The notes under the pieces were generated by a model. It saw only the letters and a program-made list of their open reading frames with translations. It was not told the DNA's origin and searched no databases. The position numbers and the translations under genes are program-made. From Notamacropus eugenii (Eukaryota; Chordata; Mammalia; Diprotodontia; Macropodidae): DNA of 64,000 bases. Location of the stretch: NCBI RefSeq assembly GCF_028372415.1, contig NC_092877.1, forward strand, positions 248,243,010 to 248,307,009, written 5' to 3'. Positions 13,281 to 24,239 of the stretch are shown one piece after another (position 1 is the first letter of the stretch; the number at the start of each line of letters is the position of its first letter).

Positions 13281-13463
13281 AATCTTGAATTATTGACTGA
13301 TTCGCAGGTACAGAGGGTTAACGAAGTCACGGAAAATAGATATGATTCAAGCAGAGATCCAAGTGACCAATTTCAGGAAAAAGGCAGTAGTTCACAAAAG
13401 AAACAAGTGCTACGGAGAAGAACATACTTGCAGATTGAGAAAAAAAAAATTAATGTGATTTAG
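13281..13463 (+). other. Exon-like open stretch, function unknown
   Basis: A pyrimidine-rich tract ends in TTGCAG just before an ATG. The open frame runs about 60 codons to a TAG and is polar and Glu/Arg/Ser/Gln-rich. A good splice-donor match (CAG|GTACAG) lies 30 bases into it, so a 30 bp micro-exon is an alternative reading. Four CpGs fall within about 110 bp. I do not recognise the product, and chance is a realistic explanation. Confidence 0.2.
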
Positions 13464-13913
13464 TGAAAGATTAATAACACACATGGCAATAGCAGTCATA
13501 AAAATGAGATTTAGAAATTGACAGTCTCTTTCCGGAATAATTAACATCACTTTATTTTTCATCCAGATGAAAATTATACAACTTTTAAGCCCACACACAC
13601 TTTCTGCACATGATTGATTCCCAACTTCCAAGCTGTCTCTTTAAAAGTATAGTTAGCATTTTCAATTAGTTGAAAGTATTTATATGGAAGAGATATGAAA
13701 GTTTGCTCTAGAAAAGCAAATATAGAAAAGATATAAAATTTTACCGAAGACAGAGCTAGGGTCAGGGGTAAAGTTGTAGGGACACCAAATTTGGTTCAGT
13801 ATAATGATGAACTTCCAAACACAAGAAATTATCTGAAATTAGAATAGGCTATCTTTGAAGCATTTTGAAGCAATAAATTTCTTATAAATGAAGATCTTTG
13901 GGCAGGTATTGGA

Positions 13914-13966
13914 TTACTCTTCTTCGGGACTCTTTGACGGGGTTTCATATTTCAAATAACGCGGCA
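13914..13966 (-). other. Candidate terminal coding exon, 53 bp, minus strand
   Basis: On the minus strand, a T-rich tract ending in TTTCAG (complement of 13967-13972) precedes 53 bases that read, in the frame where the first two bases finish a codon, PRYLKYETPSKSPEEE and then TAA. The stretch holds four CpGs in about 45 bp in a CpG-depleted region, which suggests selective constraint. No AATAAA is close by; the nearest minus-strand match is about 360 bp downstream (near 13552). I cannot name a protein with this C-terminus. It could be chance. Confidence 0.25.
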
Positions 13967-14484
13967 CTGAAACAAAAAATAATTCAGTCATCAAATATTG
14001 ATCAACTCCTATGCTTCAGATATTGTAGCTTATATTGGAAAGGATCCTAAATTCCCAATTCTAAGGTTCTAGCATCCCATGTTGGGATTCATCTTAGCTA
14101 TTCAGTTAGATTAAGCAGAATAAAACTTTTATATCAGGATTCCATTGGTACCCCCCATACTAGTGTCTTGCCTCTTAAAATTTCCTTGAACTTTTTGTAT
14201 GTCATGTATATATCACTCATTAAAATATAATCTATCAGAAATCAAAAACTGTTTCACATTTTTAGTTTTTATTCTCAGTAGTTAGAAATTAGAGCTACTG
14301 AAAAAATATTTGTTTATAGTTTGAGTGATGCTTCCTCATCTATCATTCAAAAACGCAAGTTTTCAAGATGCTTTAAAGAAACTATTTCAATCATCAATAA
14401 TCAGAGGAAACATTTAAAAGACAAGGCATGTCTTCTTTTTTGTTCTATTTTTTTTAACACAGTCTCCTAATAGATAGCAAACCT

Positions 14485-14600
14485 TCATTGCATCCTGGGA
14501 GCTGTACTCCAGTGCCTGTTCGTTAATAAAAGTTTTGCTGCATGAAGTATCACTGGTTTTCCTTCCTGTACCTTTACACACCTCTTTTTATAGATTTTGA
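14485..14600 (-). other. Exon-like sequence, minus strand, function unknown
   Basis: On the minus strand, TTCTGCTTCAG precedes a 62-codon open frame (14485-14673) starting Met-Ser-Asn-Leu-Leu after an internal ATG. A second open frame over about 14480-14590 reads GTGRKTSDTSCSKTFINEQ and continues with protein-like composition. Overlapping plausible frames argue against both being real. It lies upstream, on the same strand, of the candidate terminal exon at 13914-13966. Confidence 0.15.
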
Positions 14601-16074
14601 TTGAAAACGTTCTCTTCATGAACTTCAACAAGTTGGACATGATTTCTGAAGCAGAAACTGCTTTTATTATCAAAAATCAAATTTTCACGTAAACTCCATC
14701 TGGGGACCATGTGCCTTTTAGTACAGCTATTTTTAGGTAATGACACATTAGATTACAAACAGTTATGCTTAATTCATTCCATAATGTTGTAAGACATGCC
14801 TAATCAAATGCTGAACCATCATCCAAATATTTGGTTAGGCTAATTGGTAAGTGAGTTTGTAACTTACTTTTTCAACAACTTTCATGTACATTTTTTGAGT
14901 GAGGAAAGTTGTATTTTTCCAGTTACAGAAAGGAAGAAGGTATTGAAGAGTAACTAAAAAAAGGCTAGTGAAGTTGAAATTGAACACAGCTGCTTCTTTT
15001 AAAGAAAGTGATGCCAGATCTTCTCAGAATGGTACAGGAAAAGTCAATTCAGCTGATGACTTGGAGCATAGCTACAATACTGATTTTCATCAAATAGTCA
15101 GATGCTATTAGCCCCAGTACCCAATACTTCAACTCACTATTATTTGGTACAATTTGACCATACTGATGACAAGTTATAAACGAATGAAACATATTGGACA
15201 GCTTTAGATTAAAAACAAAACAAAAATCACCACCTTTTCCCCAATATTCTGTAAAATACACCAACAAAAGCAATTCCAAGGTAAATAACTCTCACTAAAT
15301 GAAATTATGGAAGTCTTGTCTACTCCTCAGAGACTGGAGAAAAGAAGCAGTTTAATCTGTAGTATATAGTGGTAACAACAATAATTCTAGGAGCAGTTGT
15401 AATCCATGAAAGAAGAGTTGCTTAATAACAACTGATTCATATTAATCAATTCCAGATTTGTCAGTTTATTGTGAAATTGTCATTTCTGCTAAATGAACTA
15501 TCTTTTATTGTTTAAAGAGAGGGAACGTATTTTAATAAGGATATTGTTTGTTTTGTTTTACTTTGACTTATTTTAATGAATAGTTTAGAACTTCATCAAT
15601 TAAAAGTTACTTGAAAGTGTCAAGGTATCCTTTTATCATTTCTTATAATGAGATATCTAATAAGAACTTAATAAGAAGGACAGGATAAATTCTGAGAGGC
15701 ATAAAGGGAAGCATTTTTTCAAAAACTGCTTAAGGGTTAATAAAGTTATAAGTGACTTTTTGTCTACGTGACTATAAGTGCGATTTATTATATGGGATGA
15801 AAGTAAAATTATAATGCTATGAAAAATAGACTCTTCTCAAGCTAGAGTGACAGTTTCAAAAACATATTAGCTTTAGCTTCCTGTCATTTAATAGTCTCTT
15901 TAATTTTAAATTATTTAGGTTTTGGTCAGGGCTATTCTCATTTTGGTCACATGAAGTCATTCCAAAGAGTCGATTTAATAGCACCAAGCTACTTCAATTG
16001 GTAGAGAATAAGGCTCTTATAACCCAAGTCATGATTTTAACACTATATAGGGGGAAGGGTAGTAATTTATTATC

Positions 16075-16260
16075 ATCAGTATGGCACAGTGGAAAGAGTA
16101 TCTATTTGAATCTAATTCTAATTTAATTAGGAGGAATTTAATTCTAATTCCTTCACTAATAGGTGGTACCTATGTGACCTTGGTTTCAAGTACATGAACT
16201 CTCAACTTTCTCCCAGATCTTCTTCTCTATTCCTAAAATTAAATATTTAAATATTATTTT
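16075..16260 (+). mobile_element. MIR-type CORE-SINE, degenerate
   Basis: Shows the typical order of a MIR: 'ggcacagtggaaagag' (tRNA-derived head), 'attccttcactaatagg', then 'tatgtgaccttgg...caagtacatgaactctcaac' (CORE segment), then a stretch like 'tcttctctattcctaaaat'. Diverged, with an AT-rich stretch in the head. Confidence 0.6.
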
Positions 16261-16546
16261 GAATCAATGAAAATGAAGTTAAAATTTGAAAAGAAAATGG
16301 CAAATAACAAGAAAAAGAGTAATAAATTTCTATATACTTCTCCAAAACAGAAAAAGAGAAGAAATAAGCTTTATGTCTACAATATTTGAAAATCCTGTAC
16401 TGATCGACAATATAAGAAAATACTATAAATAGTAAAATCTTATGTAATAATATTGGACAACAAAAGGACTGTGCTCACACTCAGCAACTCTATTCACAGC
16501 ACAAATTCTCCCAAAATAAAGACCCTATCTGAGGATTTAACATCAA

Positions 16547-16549
<3 letters not shown>

Positions 16550-16592
<43 letters not shown>
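16550..16592. repeat. Microsatellite (CA)n
   Basis: About 21 uninterrupted CA units. The Thr-His frame across it is not a gene. Confidence 0.95.
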
Positions 16593-16599
<7 letters not shown>

Positions 16600-16929
16600 A
16601 TGCAGAGATTTTACCTATATATAGCAGACAAATTTACAAGTAGATTATATAAACTATGTAGAGAGGATTCAATATATTTAATACTTAATTGATCTCAATA
16701 GCTAAATTACTCTACCAAATTCCTTTTCCTAATATAGCTATCACTGTAGTAGCTGGGCAGATAAAAGAGAGAAAATGAAACATAGGTGAGTATTACTAAT
16801 GAACATTGTTACAAGTATATTAAATTATAGCCAAATAAATACCTATGTGTACACATGAAAACATACTGATATATGTATATGTGTGTGCATATGTATATAA
16901 TATGTAGAGATACATACAAAGTCGCAATG

Positions 16930-17020
16930 ATGAAAAGAGACAGAGACACAGAAAGAGAGCGGGGGAAGAGAGAGAGATAGAGAGAGAGACACAGAGAGAG
17001 AGAGAGAGAAAGAGAGAGAG
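16930..17020. repeat. (GA)n low-complexity tract, copy 1
   Basis: Imperfect GA repeats directly before the duplicated segment 17021-17138. A shorter GA tract precedes its second copy (about 18020-18058), so the tract belongs to the duplicated unit. Confidence 0.85.
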
Positions 17021-17138
17021 GTTGCATAGTCAATGTTTCTTGGACTGAAGAAGAAAACGTTGAATGTTTTTAGACTTGTGACATGATTCAATCATTCTGG
17101 AAAGTCATCTAAAATATCTTTACTAATTCATGCAGAGA
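17021..17138 (+). repeat. Direct repeat, copy 1 of 2 (118 bp)
   Basis: Begins GTTGCATAGTCAATG. It matches 18059-18176 with five substitutions and no indels by eye (about 96 % identity), spacing 1038 bp. Both copies follow a GA tract. The segment resembles an L1 3' region (a 'gattcaatcattctgga' motif like the Cys-rich end of ORF2). Confidence 0.9.
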
Positions 17139-17335
17139 ATATACATATACATGCATATGTACATACATACATACAATGTACATATATGTGAATGGCTACC
17201 TATATACGTATATGTGCATCTATATGCACATATATGGACATGCACTCATATATGTGTACATATGTATACATGCGTATCTCTTTATTCATGTGGTGGTGCA
17301 TGCATATATGCTCATATATATACATGAGCACATAC
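17139..17335. repeat. Microsatellite (TACA/TATG)n
   Basis: Imperfect TACATA/CATATG repeats. Tyr/Ile/His/Met-rich frames here come from the repeat. Confidence 0.85.
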
Positions 17336-18058
17336 TATCTATGTGTATGCATAAACTTATTATAAAAATTATTAAATTATTACATCATTTATATATTATA
17401 CTTATGCAATTATATTAAAATATAAAGATTATTGTAAAACCTATTCAAAAGCAAGATGACCCATCTGTGATTAAACACAATTGGAAGAAGAAATCAACGT
17501 AAGGAAAATAATTAAACCACTCATTTTTAAAGGAAATCTGTATAATTATTCTTATCTAGAAAATGAAGAATAAAGTATGAAGAATTAATTGAAGACAGGT
17601 CACATTAGAAATAATATGGAGAGGTCTCATTATGAAAGTTAAAAGGAAGAACTGAGTAAAATAAGTGGAGAAAACTTTAGCATATTGTTCAAACAAGATG
17701 TATAGTCACAAATTTAAAAAATAGATAATTTTTCCATGGTTGTCATATAAAAAATTTTTATAAGAACAAAATCCAATCACCTAGGAACAAGAAAAAAATG
17801 CATATAGGAAAAAGTCATCTCTTCTCTGATTAACTTATAATATCCAAAATATAAAGAGCGTTCACAGAAATATAAAAACTAAGAGCAATTCTCCAAGGAT
17901 ATTCTCTAAAGAGGAAAATGAACTTGCAAACATATTAATGAAAATTGCACCAACATATTGATGATAAGAAATGCAAAATGCATCTTGGAGACTTCACCTC
18001 ACACTGAAAAATCTCAATAGGAAAAGAGACAGAGAGAGAGACAGAGAGAGAGAGAGAG

Positions 18059-18176
18059 GTTGCATAGTCAATGTTTCTTGGACTGAAGAAAAAAATGTTG
18101 AATGTTTTTAGACTTGTAAGATGATTCAATCATTCTGGAAAGTCATCTAAAATATCTTTACTAATTCAAGCAGAGA
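18059..18176 (+). repeat. Direct repeat, copy 2 of 2 (118 bp)
   Basis: Second copy of 17021-17138. The flanks beyond the repeat differ: after copy 1 comes a TACA repeat, after copy 2 the sequence continues as 'tctcactgttgagcac'. Copy 2 lies within the LINE-like block 17690-18620, so it is probably the source and copy 1 the duplicate. Confidence 0.9.
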
Positions 18177-18237
18177 TCTCACTGTTGAGCACATGTGCCA
18201 GGTGTTAAAAAAAATCAATAAAACCCTGGGGAAATTC

Positions 18238-18267
18238 ATATATATATATATATTCACACACACACAC

Positions 18268-18298
<31 letters not shown>

Positions 18299-18355
18299 TA
18301 TATACCCACATACACACACACATATATACATATATATATGTATATATATAATATT
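18238..18355. repeat. Microsatellite (TA)n/(CA)n
   Basis: Alternating runs of TA and CA over about 115 bp. Confidence 0.9.
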
Positions 18356-18620
18356 TATAAGAGACCTTTTGTTTCTAAAAAAATTAAAGTGGACTTGAGC
18401 ATATTTGAAGAATGTCTAAATAAATTGTGATGTGTGAATGCAATATAACAGGATTTTGTCATAAGAAATTGCAAATCTGAGCATTATAAAAATATTACAT
18501 TTGTGGATTGATGTAGAATGTAGGAATTGCAATGAGAAAGTATTAGATGATTTCAAAAATGAAAAGAGAAATTAAAACAAAATGAAACTGGATACTGTGT
18601 AATTTGTGATGTTTAAGCTT

Positions 18621-19394
18621 AAATCTGAGGAAGAAAAAATAATCTGCACTTCCCATCTTTTATTGAAAAGACTGCGGTCTATAGATTTGTAGTGTTATGT
18701 AAGTTGTCAAGGACAGTCAACATCTTCACTGGATTTTGTTTATTTTTATTTTTGGTTGGCTTTTAATTATTATTATATACAGAGAGTCTCATTTCATAGA
18801 ATTAGGTAGGTCACATTGGACAATGAATGTGATATGAAAACAAAAGACAACATGTATGTGTATTTATATAAGTATATGCTTTATGTGAATATCAAACAGT
18901 TAATCCTTCTGACTGTTTGTTAAATTATAGTTAAATAAATTGCATGCCTCTGCCACTCAATATTTAAAGGAGTTTATTAAGACTGATGTGAGTCCTGCCC
19001 TCTGTTTTATCTTATTGTTATCAAATAGGAAGGAATAGAAAGGACAATTCCAACACATTATATACTTTTTGTGAATTAATGCTTAAAGAGGTAGGCAACT
19101 AGGAGCAAATATGATTATGCATAGAGTTCTATCTGTAATGTTTTTTTTTCTAACTATACTAACGTAATATACATAAATTCTAGGTGAAGACTTGGATTTG
19201 TTCATAGAAACAGGTAAAGTCATCTAGACCAAATTTTCGTTATTACTACCATCACAGTCACTGTTAATAGAAAAATCTTTAATAAATAACTTTTATATGT
19301 GACACTTCAGTAATAACAGTAGATTTCTAAAGTCTTGCTAAAGAACTGTCTTTCTAGATAATTATCAAACATCTAGTTTTACTCTTGGGATTTG
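18621..19394. other. Unassigned AT-rich DNA
   Basis: No gene or recognisable repeat seen. Confidence 0.4.
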
Positions 19395-20640
19395 AATTTA
19401 GATAAAGTCAAAAAACATTTATTAAAACTTTATTAGGTTCCAGTCATTGTGCTAAGTGAAGTGATAAAAAGAAAGGCAAGTATATGGTACCCGTCATCCA
19501 GAAGCTCAAATTTTTATGGGGGAGCAAACATAAAAGTGGCTATATTCAAACAACATATATCCAAATGGAAAGTAACATCAAAGTAAATGGACTGAAAGGT
19601 AGGGATAATTGTTGGGGAAAGCCTACTGAAGAAATGAAAATGAGAATGTGTGCTGCATATGGAAGTTTCCCAAGAAGGGAAAGTGGTTGATGAGGAAAAG
19701 GGAAAATATATCAAATTGATGAGGGGAAGCAAGGAAAGACGCAGAATTTAGAGACTGAGTGTCCTAAGTGAGAAAGCACAAAATCATCAAAGATGGGGGA
19801 ATAAAAAGTGAATAGTCAATGTTGGATAGGCTGTAGAAAATAATGGTATAGTACTTGGCAAACAATAAGAGTTTAACAAATGTCTCTTGACTGTACCAGT
19901 ATACCACAAGTGACATTGGCCAGTGTCATTGGGTGGTAGAATACATAGAGTAACGTGTAAAAAAAGGATTGAAATGTAGGAAGAGGTTGAAGTGCAAGTG
20001 ACTTTAAAACTCGGAAGATTTTGTAAATTTATATTTGTTTTGAAGGATACTAATGAGTCATAGAAATACCCTGAAGGAGGTAGAGCATGACATGTTCAGA
20101 CCTGTGATTTAGTATTATTATCTTGGTAGCTAGGTGTGCAAAAGAGGGGAGTGACAAGAGACTTGAGGTAGATAGCACAACCAAACCAGTCTACAGCACT
20201 GGTCTAAGTGTACCTTAATAAGAGCATACAACTGACTTGTGGCTGTGAAGGTGAAGAGAAGATGTATTAGGGGAAAGATATTGTGAAGATAGAAATGATA
20301 AACTAACAAAATTTATCAAAAGATTAGCTATGTGGTGTGCATGAAAATGAGGCACTCAGGATGACACCAAGGTTTTAAGTCTGGGTGACTAGAAGGATGG
20401 TTATGTGCTGACGGACATATCCTACATTAATAGGGAAATTCAAAGGAGAGGATTCTTTGGGGCAGTGAGTTCTTTTTTGGACATGTGCGAATTGTTTATG
20501 ATGGCCAAAAGATAATTCATAGGAGACTGCAGATCAAAAAGAGAAATTAGGTTTAGTTATACAGATAGTGTAGCCATCTGTATATAGAATATATTTCAAA
20601 CCATAGCGGCTGATGAAAGCACTAAACAGGGTAGGAAAAG
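19395..20640. repeat. Ancient interspersed repeat with L2/MIR-like end, second example
   Basis: Starts with the reverse-complement L2/MIR tail pattern ('aaaacatttattaaa...aggttccagtcattgtgctaag'). It continues with the segments 'ccctgaaggaggtagagcatg', 'gatgacaccaaggtttta' and 'tgggtgactagaaggatgg', which I associate with the same long mammalian repeat as 11500-12480. Frames inside (for example 19484-19690) are not genes. Family name uncertain. Confidence 0.5.
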
Positions 20641-20814
20641 GAGGGAGGGGAATAGATATTTGATTCTTAAAAAATGCACCTCCAGAAAAGAACCTTAGAC
20701 AAGTTACTTTTCTTGCCTTTCATATCATCTTTTAAAAACTTAGGATTTTGAAGGATTCCATTTAAGTGCATTCTTTCAGTTTAGACATTCTGTGTTTTAG
20801 AATTTCATGCTGCA

Positions 20815-20955
20815 TCTCTAATTCTAATGGCTGTATGATAGTAAGCAAGTCATTTGGCCTCTCTAAGTCTTCCATACACTTAAAGAGGTGTTAGCCTAGG
20901 TGATTGTGACAATCTCTATGAGCTCTAGGCCTATGACCTTCAATTCTAATATGTC
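20815..20955 (+). mobile_element. CORE-SINE (MIR/MAR1-like) fragment
   Basis: Recognisable by 'gtaagcaagtcatttggcctctc' (CORE), then 'gtgttagcctaggtgat...caatctctatgagctctaggcctatgac', which matches the end of marsupial-type CORE-SINEs. The head is lost. Confidence 0.55.
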
Positions 20956-21174
20956 ATGCAATTACCACCCTGGGTTACAAGTCTGTGATATCTATTTTAA
21001 TATTTCCTTTTTCAAGGGCCACTTCTGGTTCAGCCATACAAGATCTAGCCTTCACTCATAAATCCCTATTTAATTAATTAAATTGAATGAAACTTCTGAC
21101 AACTATTTCCAGATAGCACTTTAGAAATTTGGAACTTGATAGCCTGAAGAAAGAATTGAAGAGGGCCCAGGAGA

Positions 21175-21560
21175 AGAACCTGAGAAATAACTGTGATTAA
21201 AAGATATGACCCAGGAAAGGAAAATGAGAACAGAAATATAAAGGAATAGCAATAAACTCTCTGAAGATTGGAAATAAGATTATCAACACTATTGTATGCA
21301 AAACATTTTCCTTATTCATCTGGTATTAAATGAGAAAAATGAAGAAAAACCCTCAGCTCGAGGAACTTATGGTCTAAGAGGTCAAGAATGTTACAAAATA
21401 AATAAGTATAATACAAGGAAACCTCAAAAGGGAAAAAAAAAAACACTTAATACAGGAAGGATTAGGGAAGGCTTGATATAGAAGATGGCATCTGAGTTGA
21501 TCCTTGAGGAAAACAAAATTCTGAAAGATGAAGACAGAGAGAAGTGTGTTATAGGCCTGA
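21175..21560. repeat. Dispersed repeat, copy 1 of a pair (other copy 30555)
   Basis: About 260 bp (21185-21440) align by eye with 30560-30820 in the same orientation: 'tatgacccaggaaag', 'gagaacagaaat', then a shared end with an L2/MIR-like 'cttatggtctaagaggtcaagaa' segment. The copy here continues further right. Ancient-looking divergence. Confidence 0.6.
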
Positions 21561-22009
21561 ACAATTACTTCATGAGAGACAAATGTTATTTAACCAAAGT
21601 ATGTTTGACATTGCTACCATAACCATCTGGGCTAATTTAAGCCTTCTTTGAACCTTGTTCACCACTCTCTGTCTTTACTCCTGGACTAATAAAAATATGA
21701 AATGGGTGAGTTCAAAAAGTGGTCTGACCTTTGTTCATTAGGTAATTTTAGATCTTGGACAGACAATTTAATAAACCTTAATTCCAGTTCGAAACTGATT
21801 AGTTTAATTCTAAATATTCCCTGGAAGAAAAATCCCCTTCCATTACTCTTGAAATCACTGTGTTTTATCTAAAGGAGATTAAATTGAACCTATTATAGCT
21901 TGTTTTTGCACCAAAGGAAATGACAAAATGGCTAGTTGCCATATAGGTTTTAATTTTATTATCTTTGTAGATACAACTTTTGTTACTACTCAGACATGCT
22001 CTCCAGGTT

Positions 22010-22132
22010 AAATTATAGAACCTTGGGATTTTAAGGTTAAAATGGATTTAGAGATCATCTAAACTAACACCTAATTTTAAATATGAGAGGCCTAGAAAGG
22101 TACTGTGGCTTGTCTGAGTTCATCTAGCACAC
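22010..22132. repeat. Ancient CR1/L3-like repeat fragment
   Basis: Shows 'gatttagagatcatctaaactaacacc' and 'ggcctagaaaggtactgtggcttg', the start pattern of a well-known old amniote repeat of which a longer copy lies at 26010-29960. It ends where the hAT element begins. Confidence 0.5.
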
Positions 22133-22345
22133 TGGTGTCAAATTTAAATGGAAACAGGGTCCACTAATCTAAATATTAATATCCCTTCTGAGTACGTACT
22201 GACTTAATTTTAAAATATAGTATTATATATGTTTTGTTATATAATTTATTTATTTTAAATTATCATTTACATTTTAGTCAGGTTCAGGCTGAACTAAGGG
22301 TGATAGATCTGCATGCGGTTTTTTTAGTTCAAAGTTTGAGATTTC
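22133..22345. mobile_element. Non-autonomous hAT element, degenerate
   Basis: Begins near 'actggtgtcaaa', continues 'ggaaacagggtccacta' and ends with 'tctgcatgcggttttt...caaagtttgag', the inverted counterpart of the start. This is the layout of a common marsupial non-autonomous hAT family with GTGGTGTCAAA termini. No transposase is encoded. Confidence 0.6.
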
Positions 22346-23689
22346 TGATCTAATGAGAATGAGAATAGAAACTAGGTTTCCAGTCTTTTAAGGTGTTTTT
22401 TACGTGTGTATTTTTTTTTTTTTTGCTTTTGCTTTTCCTTCTTACTAAAACACTCTCTGTCCTTATTCTTCCCCCTGTTAATGTTTACTTTAACCTATTT
22501 AAAGCAGATATTAGATTTCTAGGATTCTTTTCTTAATATCTGCCGGTTGTTCACCCTTATGCACTGCTTCCTTTTGGCATTGCTTATAGTTAATTTCATT
22601 GTCTTCTAAGCATATATTTTCAGAGACAGTCCTTTCCCTTATTTCAGCTTCATGAAATTCTATAATAATGCAAAACCTTTAAAAAATAATAGAAAAATGT
22701 GTTTTCTAATACATATCCAGATATGTACATGTATATGTTTATGTACACACATATAGCAAAATTTGATTGTGTGTCTGAGACCTAGGAGAAATGAGAAAAT
22801 GATCTGAAGGTAACCTTGACTAGTCTCTAAGACTGCTATATTGCCTAATAAACTGTTGATTTTTTATTATTCATGAATTATTACTTTTGTTCATAGAAAT
22901 ATGAAATCTTATACAATGCAAAGCATAAGTGGTGAGCAATGGCAACTCATGTTGACAATTAATAGCCAACCGTAAAAATAAAAATATTCCTAAACAAATC
23001 TCTTTCAGCTTCTGTGTGAAAATATAGGAATTCATAACAGAATCATAACAAAGTATAGGCATGAACTTAGGAAGGAAAAGCTAAAGGAGATTGATTATTT
23101 TAAGTGAGATAATCTGGAAGGCCAGATGGGGTCTACCCCAGGGGCTCTAAAGAAACTAAATACAGAAATACAGGAATTTTATCTGAAACACTAATGTTAC
23201 TTGACATAGCTGAATAAGTAAGTGATATGGCCAGAAACTGGGGAAATAGTAGCAAAATTCTAGGCTTTAACAAAAGAAAATGTACATGATAGGCAATTAC
23301 CAGACTGTCAGTCATGGGCTCCTATCTCAGAATAAATTCTTAAAAACACAATGGTTATGTTGAACAACACTTAAGTAGATAAAAGGAACACAATGTTTTC
23401 AAACTCTTATGAGATATACAATATGGATCATGAACAAAGCAGCAGGTGACCATTTCTTGATAAAGAAGGGTTTAATTTTCAATTGAGTCTATGAATATTT
23501 CCGATTATTCTGCAAGATATATTTTGCTGAAAAGAAAAACAGAAAATAATATGTGCTTTCAAGGATTTTCAAAAGTAATCCATATATAGTGCTAACGCTC
23601 TAATTTTAAAACAACCGAGCACTGGAGAATGCTGTTTCATGGGAAAACACTTGTCTCTATGGATACTTTGTTCCCATCCAGGGAGATGT
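22346..23689. other. Unassigned DNA, no gene seen
   Basis: AT-rich, with a T-rich tract near 22410-22425. No repeat family or open frame supported. Confidence 0.4.
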
Positions 23690-24190
23690 TTTCTGTTACT
23701 AATGGTAAAGTCGATCCCTTCTTGTCATTCTGAGGGTTAAACATTAGTTCAGTCCCTCATCAACTTTTACTTAGATTATTGCCATATCTTCCTAATTGGT
23801 TTCTCTGCTCAAGTACACCCCACTGTAATCCACCTCTAATCAAACTTCACACTGATATTAAAAAGTAGCTCTGACAATATGTCTCTTATACTCAGTAAGC
23901 TCCAGTGGACTCCCTATTGCTTCTAGGATAAAATAAGATTCTTTTCTTCGGCACTTGAAGGCTTTCATAGTCTTTCTCTGACTACCTTTCTAGGATTATT
24001 ACACATTATCCCCCTTCACACATTCTGACTTCCAGACAAGCTGACCTACTTATTCTTTTGTATTCATAGCTTTCCATTTTTCATCCCCCCTGCCTCTGCA
24101 TATGCTGTTACCCTTACCTAAAATATCCTCTTTCTTCACTTCCCACATGTGAATTTCCTTGATCTCACTTTATCTAGTATTTCTACTTCA
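23690..24190 (+). mobile_element. L2 LINE fragment
   Basis: Contains the recognisable L2 3' region: 'ctcaagtacacccc', 'ctccagtggactccctattgcttctaggataaaat', 'gaaggctttcatagtc', and 'cctctgcatatgctgtta...cctaaaatatcctc'. Mutated, with the final tail lost. Confidence 0.65.
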
Positions 24191-24239
24191 AAATCAAACA
24201 AAATAAAGAAAAAAGTTATTAATTTGTCGTTTCTTTTGA

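Larger units (their letters stand above)
12481..16074. other. Unassigned DNA with three weak exon-like signals
   Basis: No repeat family recognised over most of this stretch. It holds the three exon-like candidates described separately (13281-13463 plus; 13914-13966 minus; 14485-14600 minus). CpG dinucleotides cluster around 13310-13420 and 13920-13965, which stands out in otherwise CpG-poor sequence. Confidence 0.4.
17690..18620 (+). mobile_element. Old LINE (L1-like) ORF2 3' end and 3' UTR
   Basis: Bases 17825-17940 read, across frames, like the L1 ORF2 region after the reverse transcriptase (Ile-Lys-Ser-Val-His-Arg-Asn..., then Phe-Ser-Lys-Glu-Glu-Asn-Glu-Leu-Ala). Bases 18380-18620 resemble the L1 3' UTR in L1-1 (a 'tgaatgcaatataacaggatttt' type segment). 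Interrupted by the direct repeat copy and by microsatellites. Heavily mutated. Confidence 0.45.

Noticed and set aside
16453..16692. Frame with Thr-His repeats
   Set aside because: Translation of the (CA)n microsatellite; the flanks show no protein character.
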